DNA from: Planctomycetota bacterium
Lineage (GTDB): Bacteria > Planctomycetota > UBA8108 > JACQVS01
Assembly: GCA_028280485.1 (NCBI GenBank)
Contig: JANQLS010000050.1
Span: forward strand, 1-53,861
Direction: 5' to 3'
Length of the DNA stretch: 53,861 bases
The translations under genes and the position numbers were made by a program. Positions 1-7,541 of this stretch are shown piece by piece; the stretch's first letter is position 1, and every line of letters starts with the position of its first letter. The notes beneath the pieces were generated by a model. That model saw nothing but the letters and a program-made list of their open reading frames with translations, ran no database searches and was not told where the DNA came from.

Positions 1-72
1 GGTATTGCGGGCTTACAGCCTTTGGCGATGGGTAGATTGGGGTTTGATTTGGATTTTTTAATGATGACGAAC

Positions 73-93
73 CCTCGCTGACGCTTCGGGCTT
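73..93. repeat. single arm of dispersed CCCTCGCT/CTTCGGGCTT palindromic repeat
   Basis: The stretch reads ccctcgctgacgcttcgggc followed by tt and matches single arms at 1874-1896, 7265-7287 and 10976-10998 and the arms of inverted pairs at 14271-14340 and 16110-16165. It lies in the 188 bases upstream of the sulfatase start, where I see no gene. The flank reads aatcgaactctcga, and the same 14 bases recur at about 2041-2054. Confidence 0.7.
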
Positions 94-188
94 GGAATCG
101 AACTCTCGATTCCTTAGCATATATTGAAGTTGTCTGAACGAGAGTTCATTCCTTAATCCTCAAAAATTAACTCGCAGGTCATCGTTCT

Positions 189-1796
189 ATGCGCGCTTAT
201 TTATATCTGATTGTTCTTACTCTCCTGTGTAATGTTGCTATCGCTACTCCGGAAGAGAAGCGCCCCAATATCGTTTTTGCTTTTGCCGATGACTGGGGGA
301 GGCAAGCGGGGATCTACAGCGAAGTTTTGGGCAAGGGAGGGATCAACGATGTGCTTAGCACTCCCAACTTTGATCAAATCGCGAAGAAGGGTGTTCTATT
401 CAAGAATGCATTCGTCAATGCCCCCTCTTGTACGCCTTGTCGAAGTGCGCTTTTTTCGGGCCAATACTTTTGGCGAACGAAGCGAGCCGCCATTCTTCAA
501 GGCGCCATTTGGGATACCAAAATTCCGGTCTGGCCTTTGTTGTTAAGAGACGCCGGATACCACATCGGAAAAAGTTGGAAAGTGTGGTCACCCGGCAGCC
601 CTGGCGATGCTCCTTTCGGAGGAAATAAGTACGCTTATCAAAAAGTGGGTCGACGCATCAATGGCTTCAGTCAATCGGTAACAAAGATCGTGAAGTCCGG
701 AACTAAAGTTGAAGCTGCTAAAAAGATGCTCTACGAAGAAGTTCGTTCGAACTTCAGCGATTTCTTTAAGGCGCGTAAAGATAACAAACCATTCTGTTAT
801 TACTTTGGTCCAACCAATGTGCACCGCAAATGGATCAAAGGGTCAGCAAAAGCTCTTTGGGGAATCAACCCCGATGATCTCAAAGGAAAAATGCCACCCT
901 TCCTTCCCGATGTTCACGATGTGCGCGAAGACCTCGCCGATTACTTCGGTGAGATTCAAGCTTTCGATGCCTCTTTAGGAGTCTTGATCGAAGAGTTAAA
1001 GAAGAGGGGCGAATACGAAAACACGATCATCGTTGTCAGTGGAGATCACGGTCCTCCCGGCTTCCCCCACGGTAAATGTAATCTCTATGACTTTGGAGTC
1101 GGGGTACCGCTAGCGATCTCTGGGCCTGGTATCCAAGGAGGGCGTGTAGTGGAGGACTTCGTGGGGATTCCCGATATTGCGCCGACTCTTTTAAAAGCCG
1201 CCAAGACAAAGATTCCTGAAGTGATGACCGCAAAGAGCCTTTGGCCCGTTCTGAGTTCGAAGAAGGAAGGACTCGTCGATCCTTCAAGAACTTTTGTGGT
1301 GGTGGGAAGAGAACGTCACGTCGCCCTCGCTCGAGCCGGTAATTTGCCTTATCCCCAACGCGCGATCCGAACGAAAGATCATCTCTTGGTCTATAATTTC
1401 AAACCCGAACGTTATCCCTTAGGTGATCCTTATCGCTTAGATACTGATAAGGAACCGAATGCTAAAGAGTTAACAAACAATACCTTCGTTACTCTTCCCG
1501 ATGAAGATGCGGGTCCCACCAAGTCGTGGATTGTTTTAAACCGCAAGAATCCTAAGTGGAAATTTTATTTCGATCACGCTTACGGCAAGCGGCCTCAAGT
1601 CGAACTCTTCGATATGAAAAAAGATCCCCACCAAATGAAGAATGTGGCGGGGGATTCCAGCTATCAAGAAGTGAAAAAGCAGTTGATCGAGAAACTGATG
1701 GGGATTCTTAAAGAGACGGGGGATCCACGTCTGATCGACGATGGGAAGTTCTTTGAAACGCCACCGATGGCGGGCCCGTGGAAGCGGAGGCGGTAA
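189..1796 (+). CDS. secreted sulfatase (arylsulfatase / heparan N-sulfatase-like)
   Basis: This 535-residue type I sulfatase hydrolyses a sulfate ester or sulfamate, probably on a polysaccharide, after export. Residues 1-20 form a signal peptide. Metal ligands are seen in FADDWG (D34, D35) and in the SGDHG motif near residue 285. The formylglycine motif CxPxR is C81-T-P-C-R85, so C81 should be converted to formylglycine by a maturase not present here. The length and the C-terminal ELFDMKKDPHQMKN segment, in which DP-E/H-x-x-N is usual, fit the family. Planctomycetes are known for many sulfatases. The exact substrate cannot be read from the sequence; the N-terminal region resembles the SGSH-like group. 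The ATG at 189 is the only start that gives a complete signal peptide. The gene stands alone, with no second sulfatase or sugar-utilisation gene beside it. Confidence 0.93.
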   Translation: MRAYLYLIVLTLLCNVAIATPEEKRPNIVFAFADDWGRQAGIYSEVLGKGGINDVLSTPNFDQIAKKGVLFKNAFVNAPSCTPCRSALFSGQYFWRTKRAAILQGAIWDTKIPVWPLLLRDAGYHIGKSWKVWSPGSPGDAPFGGNKYAYQKVGRRINGFSQSVTKIVKSGTKVEAAKKMLYEEVRSNFSDFFKARKDNKPFCYYFGPTNVHRKWIKGSAKALWGINPDDLKGKMPPFLPDVHDVREDLADYFGEIQAFDASLGVLIEELKKRGEYENTIIVVSGDHGPPGFPHGKCNLYDFGVGVPLAISGPGIQGGRVVEDFVGIPDIAPTLLKAAKTKIPEVMTAKSLWPVLSSKKEGLVDPSRTFVVVGRERHVALARAGNLPYPQRAIRTKDHLLVYNFKPERYPLGDPYRLDTDKEPNAKELTNNTFVTLPDEDAGPTKSWIVLNRKNPKWKFYFDHAYGKRPQVELFDMKKDPHQMKNVAGDSSYQEVKKQLIEKLMGILKETGDPRLIDDGKFFETPPMAGPWKRRR

Positions 1797-1810
1797 AGTA
1801 GTCGGCTCAG
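1794..1810. repeat. post-stop motif taaagtagtcggctcag
   Basis: The 17 bases starting at the sulfatase stop codon are identical to 16053-16069, which begin at the stop codon of the cohesin/dockerin gene. A diverged copy (aaagtagtcgactgcttagccg, 38215 onward) follows the Lys-rich membrane protein. All three lie on the coding strand at a gene end. Confidence 0.6.
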
Positions 1811-1832
1811 AAATGATGGTCGCGGCTGCGCG

Positions 1833-1896
1833 TCGCTCCATCGTGCAAGTTCGCCTTTGGTTCACGCACTCCCAAGCCCGAAGCTTTAGCGAGGGA
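1833..1896. repeat. mosaic intergenic repeat, copy 1
   Basis: It contains tcgctccatcgtgcaagt (1833-1850), then acgcactcc (1864-1872), then a copy of the CCCGAAG-GCGAGGGA arm (1874-1896). The first two blocks recur in the same order at 7410-7427 and 7441-7449, and the gcactcc block recurs near 53762. No coding content is evident. Confidence 0.6.
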
Positions 1897-1989
1897 TTAT
1901 TTGTTAAGCGTTACCTGCTTGGATCTGAAGTGAATCGCCCTGAGCAAAGCTTAATGAGGTTTTGTGACTTCAACGGCCGTTAAGGAAGG

Positions 1990-2008
1990 CCTCACGCGGA
2001 GCGTGAGG
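1990..2008. terminator. hairpin between convergent genes
   Basis: cctcacgc-gga-gcgtgagg forms a perfect 8-bp stem with a 3-base loop, between the converging sulfatase gene and the anti-sigma gene. No T-run follows on either strand, so a terminator role is only suggested by position. Confidence 0.4.
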
Positions 2009-2012
2009 ACTA

Positions 2013-2891
2013 CTAGTACGATTCGCATTGGATGCGTGAACAATCGAACTCTCGAGAAACGCCGGGGGGGAGATGGTCGGACGTGAGGTTGGCGATCACG
2101 ACCGTGGCGATATCGAGGGTGTTTGTGGAGGCATCTTGATTGAGGTCGTCCGTGCAAGGATTATCCGTTGTTCCCAATGCTTGTTTCACACTGTCGATCG
2201 CTTGGTGAACCAACTGGTCTGACAGTTGAGCTGGTAGAGGTGGGCCACCATCATCCATGTCGTGTATTGTAGCGATTGGATTGAGGTTCAGATCCTGGCT
2301 ATTTGAAGTGCCTGTTTCTTCGTTGGAGTCTTCGGTAACGATCGCTACTTCGATTGTTTCCTCAACGACAGGATTAGGATTTTGTGTTTCCGAGACAGCT
2401 GGATTCTGAAGAGTCGAATTCTCTAAGTGAGTTAACGAAGAATTCGTGTCGTCCGTTGAGTTATTCCAAAAATTGGAATTCAAAGTGAAGATTACCGCAA
2501 TTGCTACCGCTGCAGCAAAGCCGGCTGCCAGTCGGTTGATTTTAATGATCGATTTGGAAGAGGCGTTCTGAACGGGCTCCTCTTGGGCTTCAGCGAATGC
2601 GTACTCATCTTCCTCAAAGCCATCATTTTCAATGACGTAGTCGGACTCAGCTTGAATACGATCGATCACTTTGGAGGCAAAACGAGAAGAGAGTTTGGGA
2701 GTGACGACCAAAGAGTTCACGAGATCGAGTTGCTCTTGTTCTAATTCGTCTTTTAACGCACGGAATTCGGCGTTCTCTCTCAACTCACTCGCGACGAGTT
2801 GACGGGTAGAGGGATCCAATTCGCCATCGAGATAGCGTTGGAGGTGGTCCTCGAAGAATTTATTACTGTTGTTTTCGTTTGAAGTGTTCAC
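2013..2891 (-). CDS. anti-sigma-like membrane protein with dockerin-like C-terminus
   Basis: This 292-residue protein probably restrains the ECF sigma factor encoded just upstream. Residues 12-60 resemble the cytoplasmic domain of planctomycete anti-sigma proteins (HLQRYLDGELD, then ELRENAEFRALKDEL). It lacks the zinc HxxxCxxC motif. One membrane helix spans about residues 119-137, leaving an outside region rich in Asn, Thr and Glu. The C-terminus (about 244-269) reads CTDDLNQDASTNTLDIATVV, with the Asp/Asn spacing of one dockerin calcium repeat, and is followed by two cysteines. The start is a GTG that overlaps the stop of the sigma gene (GTGA), so the two are translationally coupled. The anti-sigma role rests on context and topology; partner binding is inferred. 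Confidence 0.72.
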   Translation of the reverse strand: MNTSNENNSNKFFEDHLQRYLDGELDPSTRQLVASELRENAEFRALKDELEQEQLDLVNSLVVTPKLSSRFASKVIDRIQAESDYVIENDGFEEDEYAFAEAQEEPVQNASSKSIIKINRLAAGFAAAVAIAVIFTLNSNFWNNSTDDTNSSLTHLENSTLQNPAVSETQNPNPVVEETIEVAIVTEDSNEETGTSNSQDLNLNPIATIHDMDDGGPPLPAQLSDQLVHQAIDSVKQALGTTDNPCTDDLNQDASTNTLDIATVVIANLTSDHLPPGVSREFDCSRIQCESY

Positions 2892-3547
2892 TGGCTCTCT
2901 CTTCGAAGCATTTTTTGCTTTAACAAGCTTTTCCCTTTCCGAATCAAATAATCGATTCGGTGCGACTTCAACCCGAGCCGCAACTGTATCGCCTCGTAAC
3001 TCAACCCCTCTAAGTATTTCAGTACGAGGACTTTTGAAATCTCTTTTGGCAACTTCTCGAGCTCTTGAGTCAAGTGTAGTGGTTCTTCTGGATCATCTTT
3101 GATTGCTTTTTGACGTAAGCGCTCATTTTGATCTTTCATTTGCCCGAGTTCTTTGAACTTGAGAATCTTCGTTTTTTCACGCCTAAACCATTTATGACAT
3201 CGATTGTGGGCGATCCCCATCAACCAACCGCCAAAGTTTTCAGGGTCTTTTAAGCTCGGTAATGCTTGGTAAGCGGCGAGAAAGATATCCTGGGAGAGAT
3301 CCTCGGCATCGAAAGCATTACGAGACTTGTAATAAGCCACATTGAAAATCGCCTTTTGGTAGCGCTCGATCAATTGTTCAAAGGCCACGAGATCTCCATC
3401 TCTCGAAGCGTGAACAAGGGCTGCGATCTCTTGGCGTTCGGCCGAATCGGATGCTGAATTCTCCATCTGCAAACCATCAGCCGAGACCGGCTTCTCAGTT
3501 GAAGCAGGGTCAGCGTTTTGGGATACAGGGTCTTTGGAGTCAGGCAT
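2888..3547 (-). CDS. ECF-family RNA polymerase sigma factor
   Basis: A sigma-70 family extracytoplasmic-function factor that redirects RNA polymerase to a specific promoter set. Region 2 is visible as AFEQLIERYQKAIFNVAYY with AEDLSQDIFLAAYQALPSL and FGGWLMGIAHNRCHKWFRRE. Region 4 is visible as LEKLPKEISKVLVLKYLEGL followed by a helix-turn-helix (SYEAIQLRLGLKSHRIDYLI). The longest frame begins with a TTG at 3577; I prefer the ATG at 3547 (MPDSKD), giving 219 residues, although neither has a clear Shine-Dalgarno. The acidic and Ser-rich first 45 residues are not part of the fold. It is co-transcribed with the downstream anti-sigma-like gene, so the pair is likely autoregulated, which is common for ECF systems. 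Confidence 0.92.
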   Translation of the reverse strand: MPDSKDPVSQNADPASTEKPVSADGLQMENSASDSAERQEIAALVHASRDGDLVAFEQLIERYQKAIFNVAYYKSRNAFDAEDLSQDIFLAAYQALPSLKDPENFGGWLMGIAHNRCHKWFRREKTKILKFKELGQMKDQNERLRQKAIKDDPEEPLHLTQELEKLPKEISKVLVLKYLEGLSYEAIQLRLGLKSHRIDYLIRKGKSLLKQKMLRRESQ

Positions 3548-3877
3548 AGTCCGAAAGTTCGTTCGAGATGGTCTCAAGTTCTGATGAGTAAGATTCGCTT
3601 TTCATCAGTATAGGTGCCCTAAGCTGGCAGGATACGGAATAATTTCTTTACCTATTGATGCAATCTCTAAGCTCGTTGGGCGGAGATAGTCTTAAGTGTT
3701 TTTATTGTATGGCTTTGTGTTTTTTTGTTCCCGGTGCATTTTAATGATATGGAAGGATTTTGGGCAAATAATATCAACTTAATAGGCAAATGAAGCCAGG
3801 CGTAATGCGATTGAGTTACAGTCCTACAGTTCGCTAATGGCTTTCAGCCCTGGAAGAAATTGTAGTTTGATGTGGGT
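3548..3877. other. 330-base spacer upstream of the sigma gene
   Basis: This AT-rich stretch should contain the minus-strand promoter of the sigma/anti-sigma operon. I see no convincing promoter hexamers, repeat or gene in it. Confidence 0.4.
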
Positions 3878-4231
3878 TCAGCCCTTCGGAGGCGGCGACG
3901 ACCGCGAAATTTCGATCAAAACTTCCCACGAATCCGGCTGGACTTCGGCGGTCAGAGCGCAATGATTTCGGGATTCCTCCCCGCATTCCACACATCGATG
4001 AACGACGTACCAACCCGAGCCCTCCGCACCTTCAACTCGAATCGGCTCCATCAATCCCCTGCAGGGATTTTTCCGATCACCGGGAACGATATCGACATGA
4101 AGTGACCACAAGCACTCAGGACAATGGTTCCTGAAACTGCCACTTAAAGGGGCGATATCTGCCCCACAGTTCTCACAAATAAAAGGGTCGTTCCCAGAGC
4201 CCAAAAAGTTTTTACGTTCGGATTCACTCAT
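3878..4231 (-). CDS. RNHCP domain zinc-ribbon protein
   Basis: A 117-residue protein of the RNHCP family, named for its motif, whose function is unknown. The first half has C19-x2-C22 and then RNHCP-x-C (R34-C40). The second half has C80-x2-C83 and then RNHC (88-91). The eight Cys/His positions probably bind zinc as two ribbon-like halves. PGDR and GLMEPIRVE between them are typical of the family. The ATG at 4231 gives a protein of normal length. The last residues (SSPPPKG) are outside the domain. Neighbours are unrelated, and context adds nothing about the role. Confidence 0.88.
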   Translation of the reverse strand: MSESERKNFLGSGNDPFICENCGADIAPLSGSFRNHCPECLWSLHVDIVPGDRKNPCRGLMEPIRVEGAEGSGWYVVHRCVECGEESRNHCALTAEVQPDSWEVLIEISRSSPPPKG

Positions 4232-4272
4232 GATAAGAACTCTGAGACTGTGGACTTATTTTATCCGCCCAA

Positions 4273-4299
4273 CTTAACTAGCGCTTCGGGCTAGTTAAG
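4273..4299. repeat. short palindromic copy of the CTTCGGG repeat
   Basis: cttaactag and ctagttaag form a perfect 9-bp stem around cgcttcggg. It has the ends and one half of the longer inverted pairs at 14271-14340 and 16110-16165, as if the middle were deleted. It lies between the divergently spaced RNHCP and decarboxylase genes. Confidence 0.7.
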
Positions 4300-4381
4300 A
4301 CCACATTTCTCTAATGTTGGAAGCCATTTTGTTCAGAACTAAGTAAGAGTTCACAAGCTCTTTGGGAAAAATGAATAGTAC

Positions 4382-4945
4382 TCAGAGGATAAACACCGCA
4401 GCTGCCACGGTCGTCGTCCAGAGGCCCTTCTTGCCCACCGCTGATTGAGTGATGTTCCTCGACTTCACGATTTTACCCGAGATTCGATAGTGCTCTTTTT
4501 TTTCGTTCCAACTCGCATCGACATCGATATCGCCCACTCCGAGAATGGTGCCCAACATGGTTGCGGCGAGATCTTCTGCGTAATCACCCGCCACTTTGTT
4601 GGTTTCTCCGTGCGAATGGTGTTCAGAGAGGTAACCGAATTGCCCTTTATCTGTGGGGAGTGCCAATCCAATCGAACTCGCGATCAAGCGACCATTTTCG
4701 TTGGTATCTTGTCGGGCCATCACGCAAAACACAATTTGACCGGGGGAGAGGTGATTCACCCCTTGCTTGACTGAGAGAACCTTGCAACCCGGGGGAAAGA
4801 TACTCGAGACGGTGACTAAATTGTAATCTGCGATTTTTGCTTTTCGAAGTGCGTCTTCAAAACTTGCGAGACGTTCTTTATTGCGCCCAACCCCTTTGGT
4901 GAAAAACATGGCCTTGGGGGTCCAGTCTTGACTATTTCCCAACAT
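4382..4945 (-). CDS. pyruvoyl-dependent arginine decarboxylase
   Basis: This 187-residue enzyme converts arginine to agmatine, the first step of a polyamine route. It belongs to the PvlArgDC family, in which the proenzyme cleaves itself at a Ser-Ser bond to make a pyruvoyl group. The site is seen as [12 protein letters not shown], with Ser47-Ser48. Later conserved parts are [27 protein letters not shown], and the Glu-His rich [10 protein letters not shown]. The C-terminus ([18 protein letters not shown]) is typical of bacterial members. Length is slightly above the archaeal enzyme because of the N-terminal 10-15 residues. No agmatinase or spermidine synthase gene is adjacent. The ATG at 4945 fits the family start. 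Confidence 0.92.
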   Translation of the reverse strand: MLGNSQDWTPKAMFFTKGVGRNKERLASFEDALRKAKIADYNLVTVSSIFPPGCKVLSVKQGVNHLSPGQIVFCVMARQDTNENGRLIASSIGLALPTDKGQFGYLSEHHSHGETNKVAGDYAEDLAATMLGTILGVGDIDVDASWNEKKEHYRISGKIVKSRNITQSAVGKKGLWTTTVAAAVFIL

Positions 4946-5222
4946 TCATAACGATTCCTAAAATGATGCCGAGGGGAAGATGAGAGGAGGAGACCTCTTT
5001 GGAAAAACGTTTTTAGGTGGAGCGGAATTATAGGCGTTTTAAGGTGGGTGACAAGCTTAATATTAGTTCAGATAATGGGCTGCCGGGAAGACTTTAAATG
5101 GAAATCTAAGGCGAGGATAGAAGCGCTAAATGGAGGCATGGGCCCTTTGGCCCCGGGGGTCGTTCCCGTGAGTCAGCCACTCTAACTATAAGGAAGATAA
5201 ATTGATTTAAAGTAAATAAAAA

Positions 5223-6488
5223 TCAATGGTTGTGAGGGTGGTCGTGATCGTGGTGGCTAGGGCTGTGGGCGGGAGTAGGAATAGCGTTCAAGCTAGCCAT
5301 TCCCCGATTTCGGTAGTTTCTCAGCATGCGAGAAATCAGAGGACCAGGGCAGGTGGTGTCTTTGACTTCAGAGTGAGTGAGAACTCGGTGGGGTGGAATT
5401 CTGTACTGTTGGGTCAAGGTGTTCAAGAACCGAAAGAGCGTGTAGACTTGTTGTTCGCTGGGGCGTTGGCGGGTGAAGTTACCTAAAAGAACAACCCCGA
5501 TGTTTCGCCTGTTCTCCTGTGGGCCCCCGGCGTGAGCACCTTGATAGCGAAGGGGTCTTCCCTCCCAGACTCGACCAGCGCGATCGATGATGTAGTGGTA
5601 GCCGATGTCGGCCCACCCTTTATTCTTCTGGTGGTAGGTTTGGATTTTTTTGATCTGGCTCGCTGCACCCCAGTAAGAAGTTCCCCAGAAGAGATCCGAT
5701 CCCGTATGGTGTACGGTGATACGATCAGGAGTTCCCATTCTCGTTACGTTTCTACGAGTGTAGCTAGCATTCCAATTCTTACGGGGTTCGATTTGTCCGG
5801 CCCAAGCTCCAGTGATAGGGTTTGGCTGAACGGGTTTCGTGATTTTCTGCTGTTGGGCTTTGGGTTTAGGCTTTGACTTCCAAGTAGCCACCTTGGTGGA
5901 AACGACATTACGATTATGAAGAACTTTGAGCTTCATAATTTCTTCGTGATGGGGATTTTTGATCGCATCTTGGTAGCTCTTAGCGGTCTGGTAATCACGA
6001 TTACTTTGACTACAGATCACTAATCGGGCTAAGACCATATCCCGTTCCAGTCCCTGAGTCTTATTCAAGACTTCCCGTAGGTGACGCTGGGCGATTTGGT
6101 ATTCTTTTTGTTGAAAATGAACCTCACCCAATGATCGAACGATCGAAAAGTTCAGCGCACCTTGGCTGTGAAGCTTGCGAGCTGAGTAGAGCAAATCTTG
6201 AGCTTTTGAATATTGGGAGAGTTCGATATGGCATTTCGCTTGGCCGACTAAGGCACGGGCGCGAGTGGCGGGATCTTTTGTGTTTTTAGCGATGTCTTGG
6301 AAGGTGACGAGGGCTTGAGAATGGCCGTTAGCTAAGAGCTGGCTTTCACCGTGAGCAAGTTGAGTATCGAAGCCTCCCCGATTTTGCACCTTGATACAAG
6401 CTCCAGAGGCGAGAACAAGGGCACAGAGAGTCAACTTGGTAGAAGTTTTAAGGACTTGCTTTGTGAAAGAAAAATGTAACACGACCAC
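5223..6488 (-). CDS. PGRP / N-acetylmuramoyl-L-alanine amidase lipoprotein with TPR-like repeats
   Basis: This protein should cut the amide between MurNAc and the stem peptide. The longest frame starts at a GTG at 6584, but the first 32 residues do not look like a signal. Starting at the GTG at 6488 or 6482 gives VLHFSFTKQVLKTSTK followed by a hydrophobic run and the lipobox LASGAC. I therefore call an outer-facing lipoprotein of about 420 residues. The middle holds TPR-like helices (DPATRARALVGQAKCHIELS and YQIAQRHLREVL). The last 165 residues form the PGRP domain: HHTG, YHYIIDR, NIGVVLLGNF, LTHSEV and TTCPGP, so the Zn ligands (first His, TH, TC) are all present. The tail is His-rich (HSPSHHDHDHPHNH), which could hold metal. 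The exact start remains uncertain. Confidence 0.88.
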   Translation of the reverse strand: MVVLHFSFTKQVLKTSTKLTLCALVLASGACIKVQNRGGFDTQLAHGESQLLANGHSQALVTFQDIAKNTKDPATRARALVGQAKCHIELSQYSKAQDLLYSARKLHSQGALNFSIVRSLGEVHFQQKEYQIAQRHLREVLNKTQGLERDMVLARLVICSQSNRDYQTAKSYQDAIKNPHHEEIMKLKVLHNRNVVSTKVATWKSKPKPKAQQQKITKPVQPNPITGAWAGQIEPRKNWNASYTRRNVTRMGTPDRITVHHTGSDLFWGTSYWGAASQIKKIQTYHQKNKGWADIGYHYIIDRAGRVWEGRPLRYQGAHAGGPQENRRNIGVVLLGNFTRQRPSEQQVYTLFRFLNTLTQQYRIPPHRVLTHSEVKDTTCPGPLISRMLRNYRNRGMASLNAIPTPAHSPSHHDHDHPHNH

Positions 6489-7264
6489 TTTTTCCGCAAA
6501 TCTGACTCTGCGGAAACTCCTCTCTTCGGGTTGATGGAGAAGCAGGTAGGAATGATGGAGGTGGAATGTACGCTCGAGGAACACTTACTCTTCAGCCTCG
6601 TCAGCCGAACTGTATGCATTTGAGCAGATCGCTTCACTCTTCATAGGCAATGAGTGCCTAGTTCCGTCCGTTATCCTCAAAGAAATGGAGGGTTAAGGGG
6701 CGGATTTCCCTTCTCTTACTTCTTCCTCTTCATGAGACCGGATTCTCTCCGGGGTTGAATTCCGCTTGGCTGAGTGACCTCAAGCTTGGAAAGGGCAGGT
6801 GATTTTTGTACCAGACGATCATAAGACTGCTAATACTGAAATCCGCCTGAATTTTCCCGGAACGCAACCTAAGAATAGTATCACACTCTCAGTTCTTGTA
6901 AAGCTGGCCTCCGTCTTCCTCTCCATTTGATACGCGTCATGAGAGGTTAAAATTCACGGATTCTGGACATTCTCCCAGGGCCGATAGTACAACATCGGGT
7001 ATCGAGTTGATCATCTTGAGAAGGAAAGTTACGATAATCTCCCTACGCCCTATAATGTTTTTGATCCCAGCTCAAACTCCGCTGATTCCACTATTTGTAG
7101 GTAATCGAGCGGTGGGAAGTGTGAAGAGAATCTAAAGTGCTCAGTTTTGAAGAAACTATTTAGAGCGCCGAGTGAAATTGCCTTATTCCAATGCACGACA
7201 GGATCGGCCCGAAGAGAGCCAAGTGTGAACTTTTTCGGAACTTGGCCTGTCGATTTTTCCAGGG

Positions 7265-7287
7265 AAGCCCGAAGCTTCAGCGAGGGA
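7265..7287. repeat. single arm of dispersed CCCGAAG-GCGAGGGA repeat
   Basis: aagcccgaagcttcagcgag followed by gga matches 1874-1896 at 21 of 23 positions and is the complement of the arm at 73-93. It stands alone, without an inverted partner nearby. Confidence 0.7.
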
Positions 7288-7409
7288 TGAAGGATCATTC
7301 GACCTGAAAGATTTTCTTAGGTGAAATTGAGTCGCTTCCACAATAAGTAGACTTAAGCGACTTATTTTAATTATACGTTTCGATCCCTCGCTCAGTAATG
7401 AGAGTCGCT

Positions 7410-7470
7410 TCGCTCCATCGTGCAAGTAAGCCTTCGGCTTACGCACTCCTAAAGATTCGGGCTTCCCTGA
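7410..7470. repeat. mosaic intergenic repeat, copy 2
   Basis: tcgctccatcgtgcaagt at 7410-7427 is identical to 1833-1850, and acgcactcc at 7441-7449 to 1864-1872. The copy is flanked by atccctcgct on the left (7383) and ttcgggctt on the right (7457-7465), as if inserted into, or derived from, the CCCTCGCT-CTTCGGGCT repeat. A hairpin aagcc-ttc-ggctt lies inside. Confidence 0.6.
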
Positions 7471-7541
7471 CGAAAGCTCCATTTGGGGATCAGTCGTTAT
7501 TTAAATTCGCTGTTGAATGTTCATTTTCTGCCTCGCTCGTA

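Larger units (their letters stand above)
6489..7541. other. 1.05-kb gene-poor spacer with mosaic repeats
   Basis: No gene is supported here. The left part (6489-7250) has no recognisable feature beyond small hairpins. The right part contains a repeat arm at 7265-7287 and the mosaic repeat at 7410-7449. Both frames that run through 7050-7482 on the minus strand read through these repeats and are not believed to be genes. Confidence 0.55.

Noticed and set aside
7050..7482. Two minus-strand frames
   Set aside because: They overlap, cross the dispersed repeats and have no family resemblance.
7398..7541. N-terminal extension of the helicase frame
   Set aside because: The stretch is an intergenic repeat (7410-7449), and the encoded residues do not resemble any helicase N-terminus.
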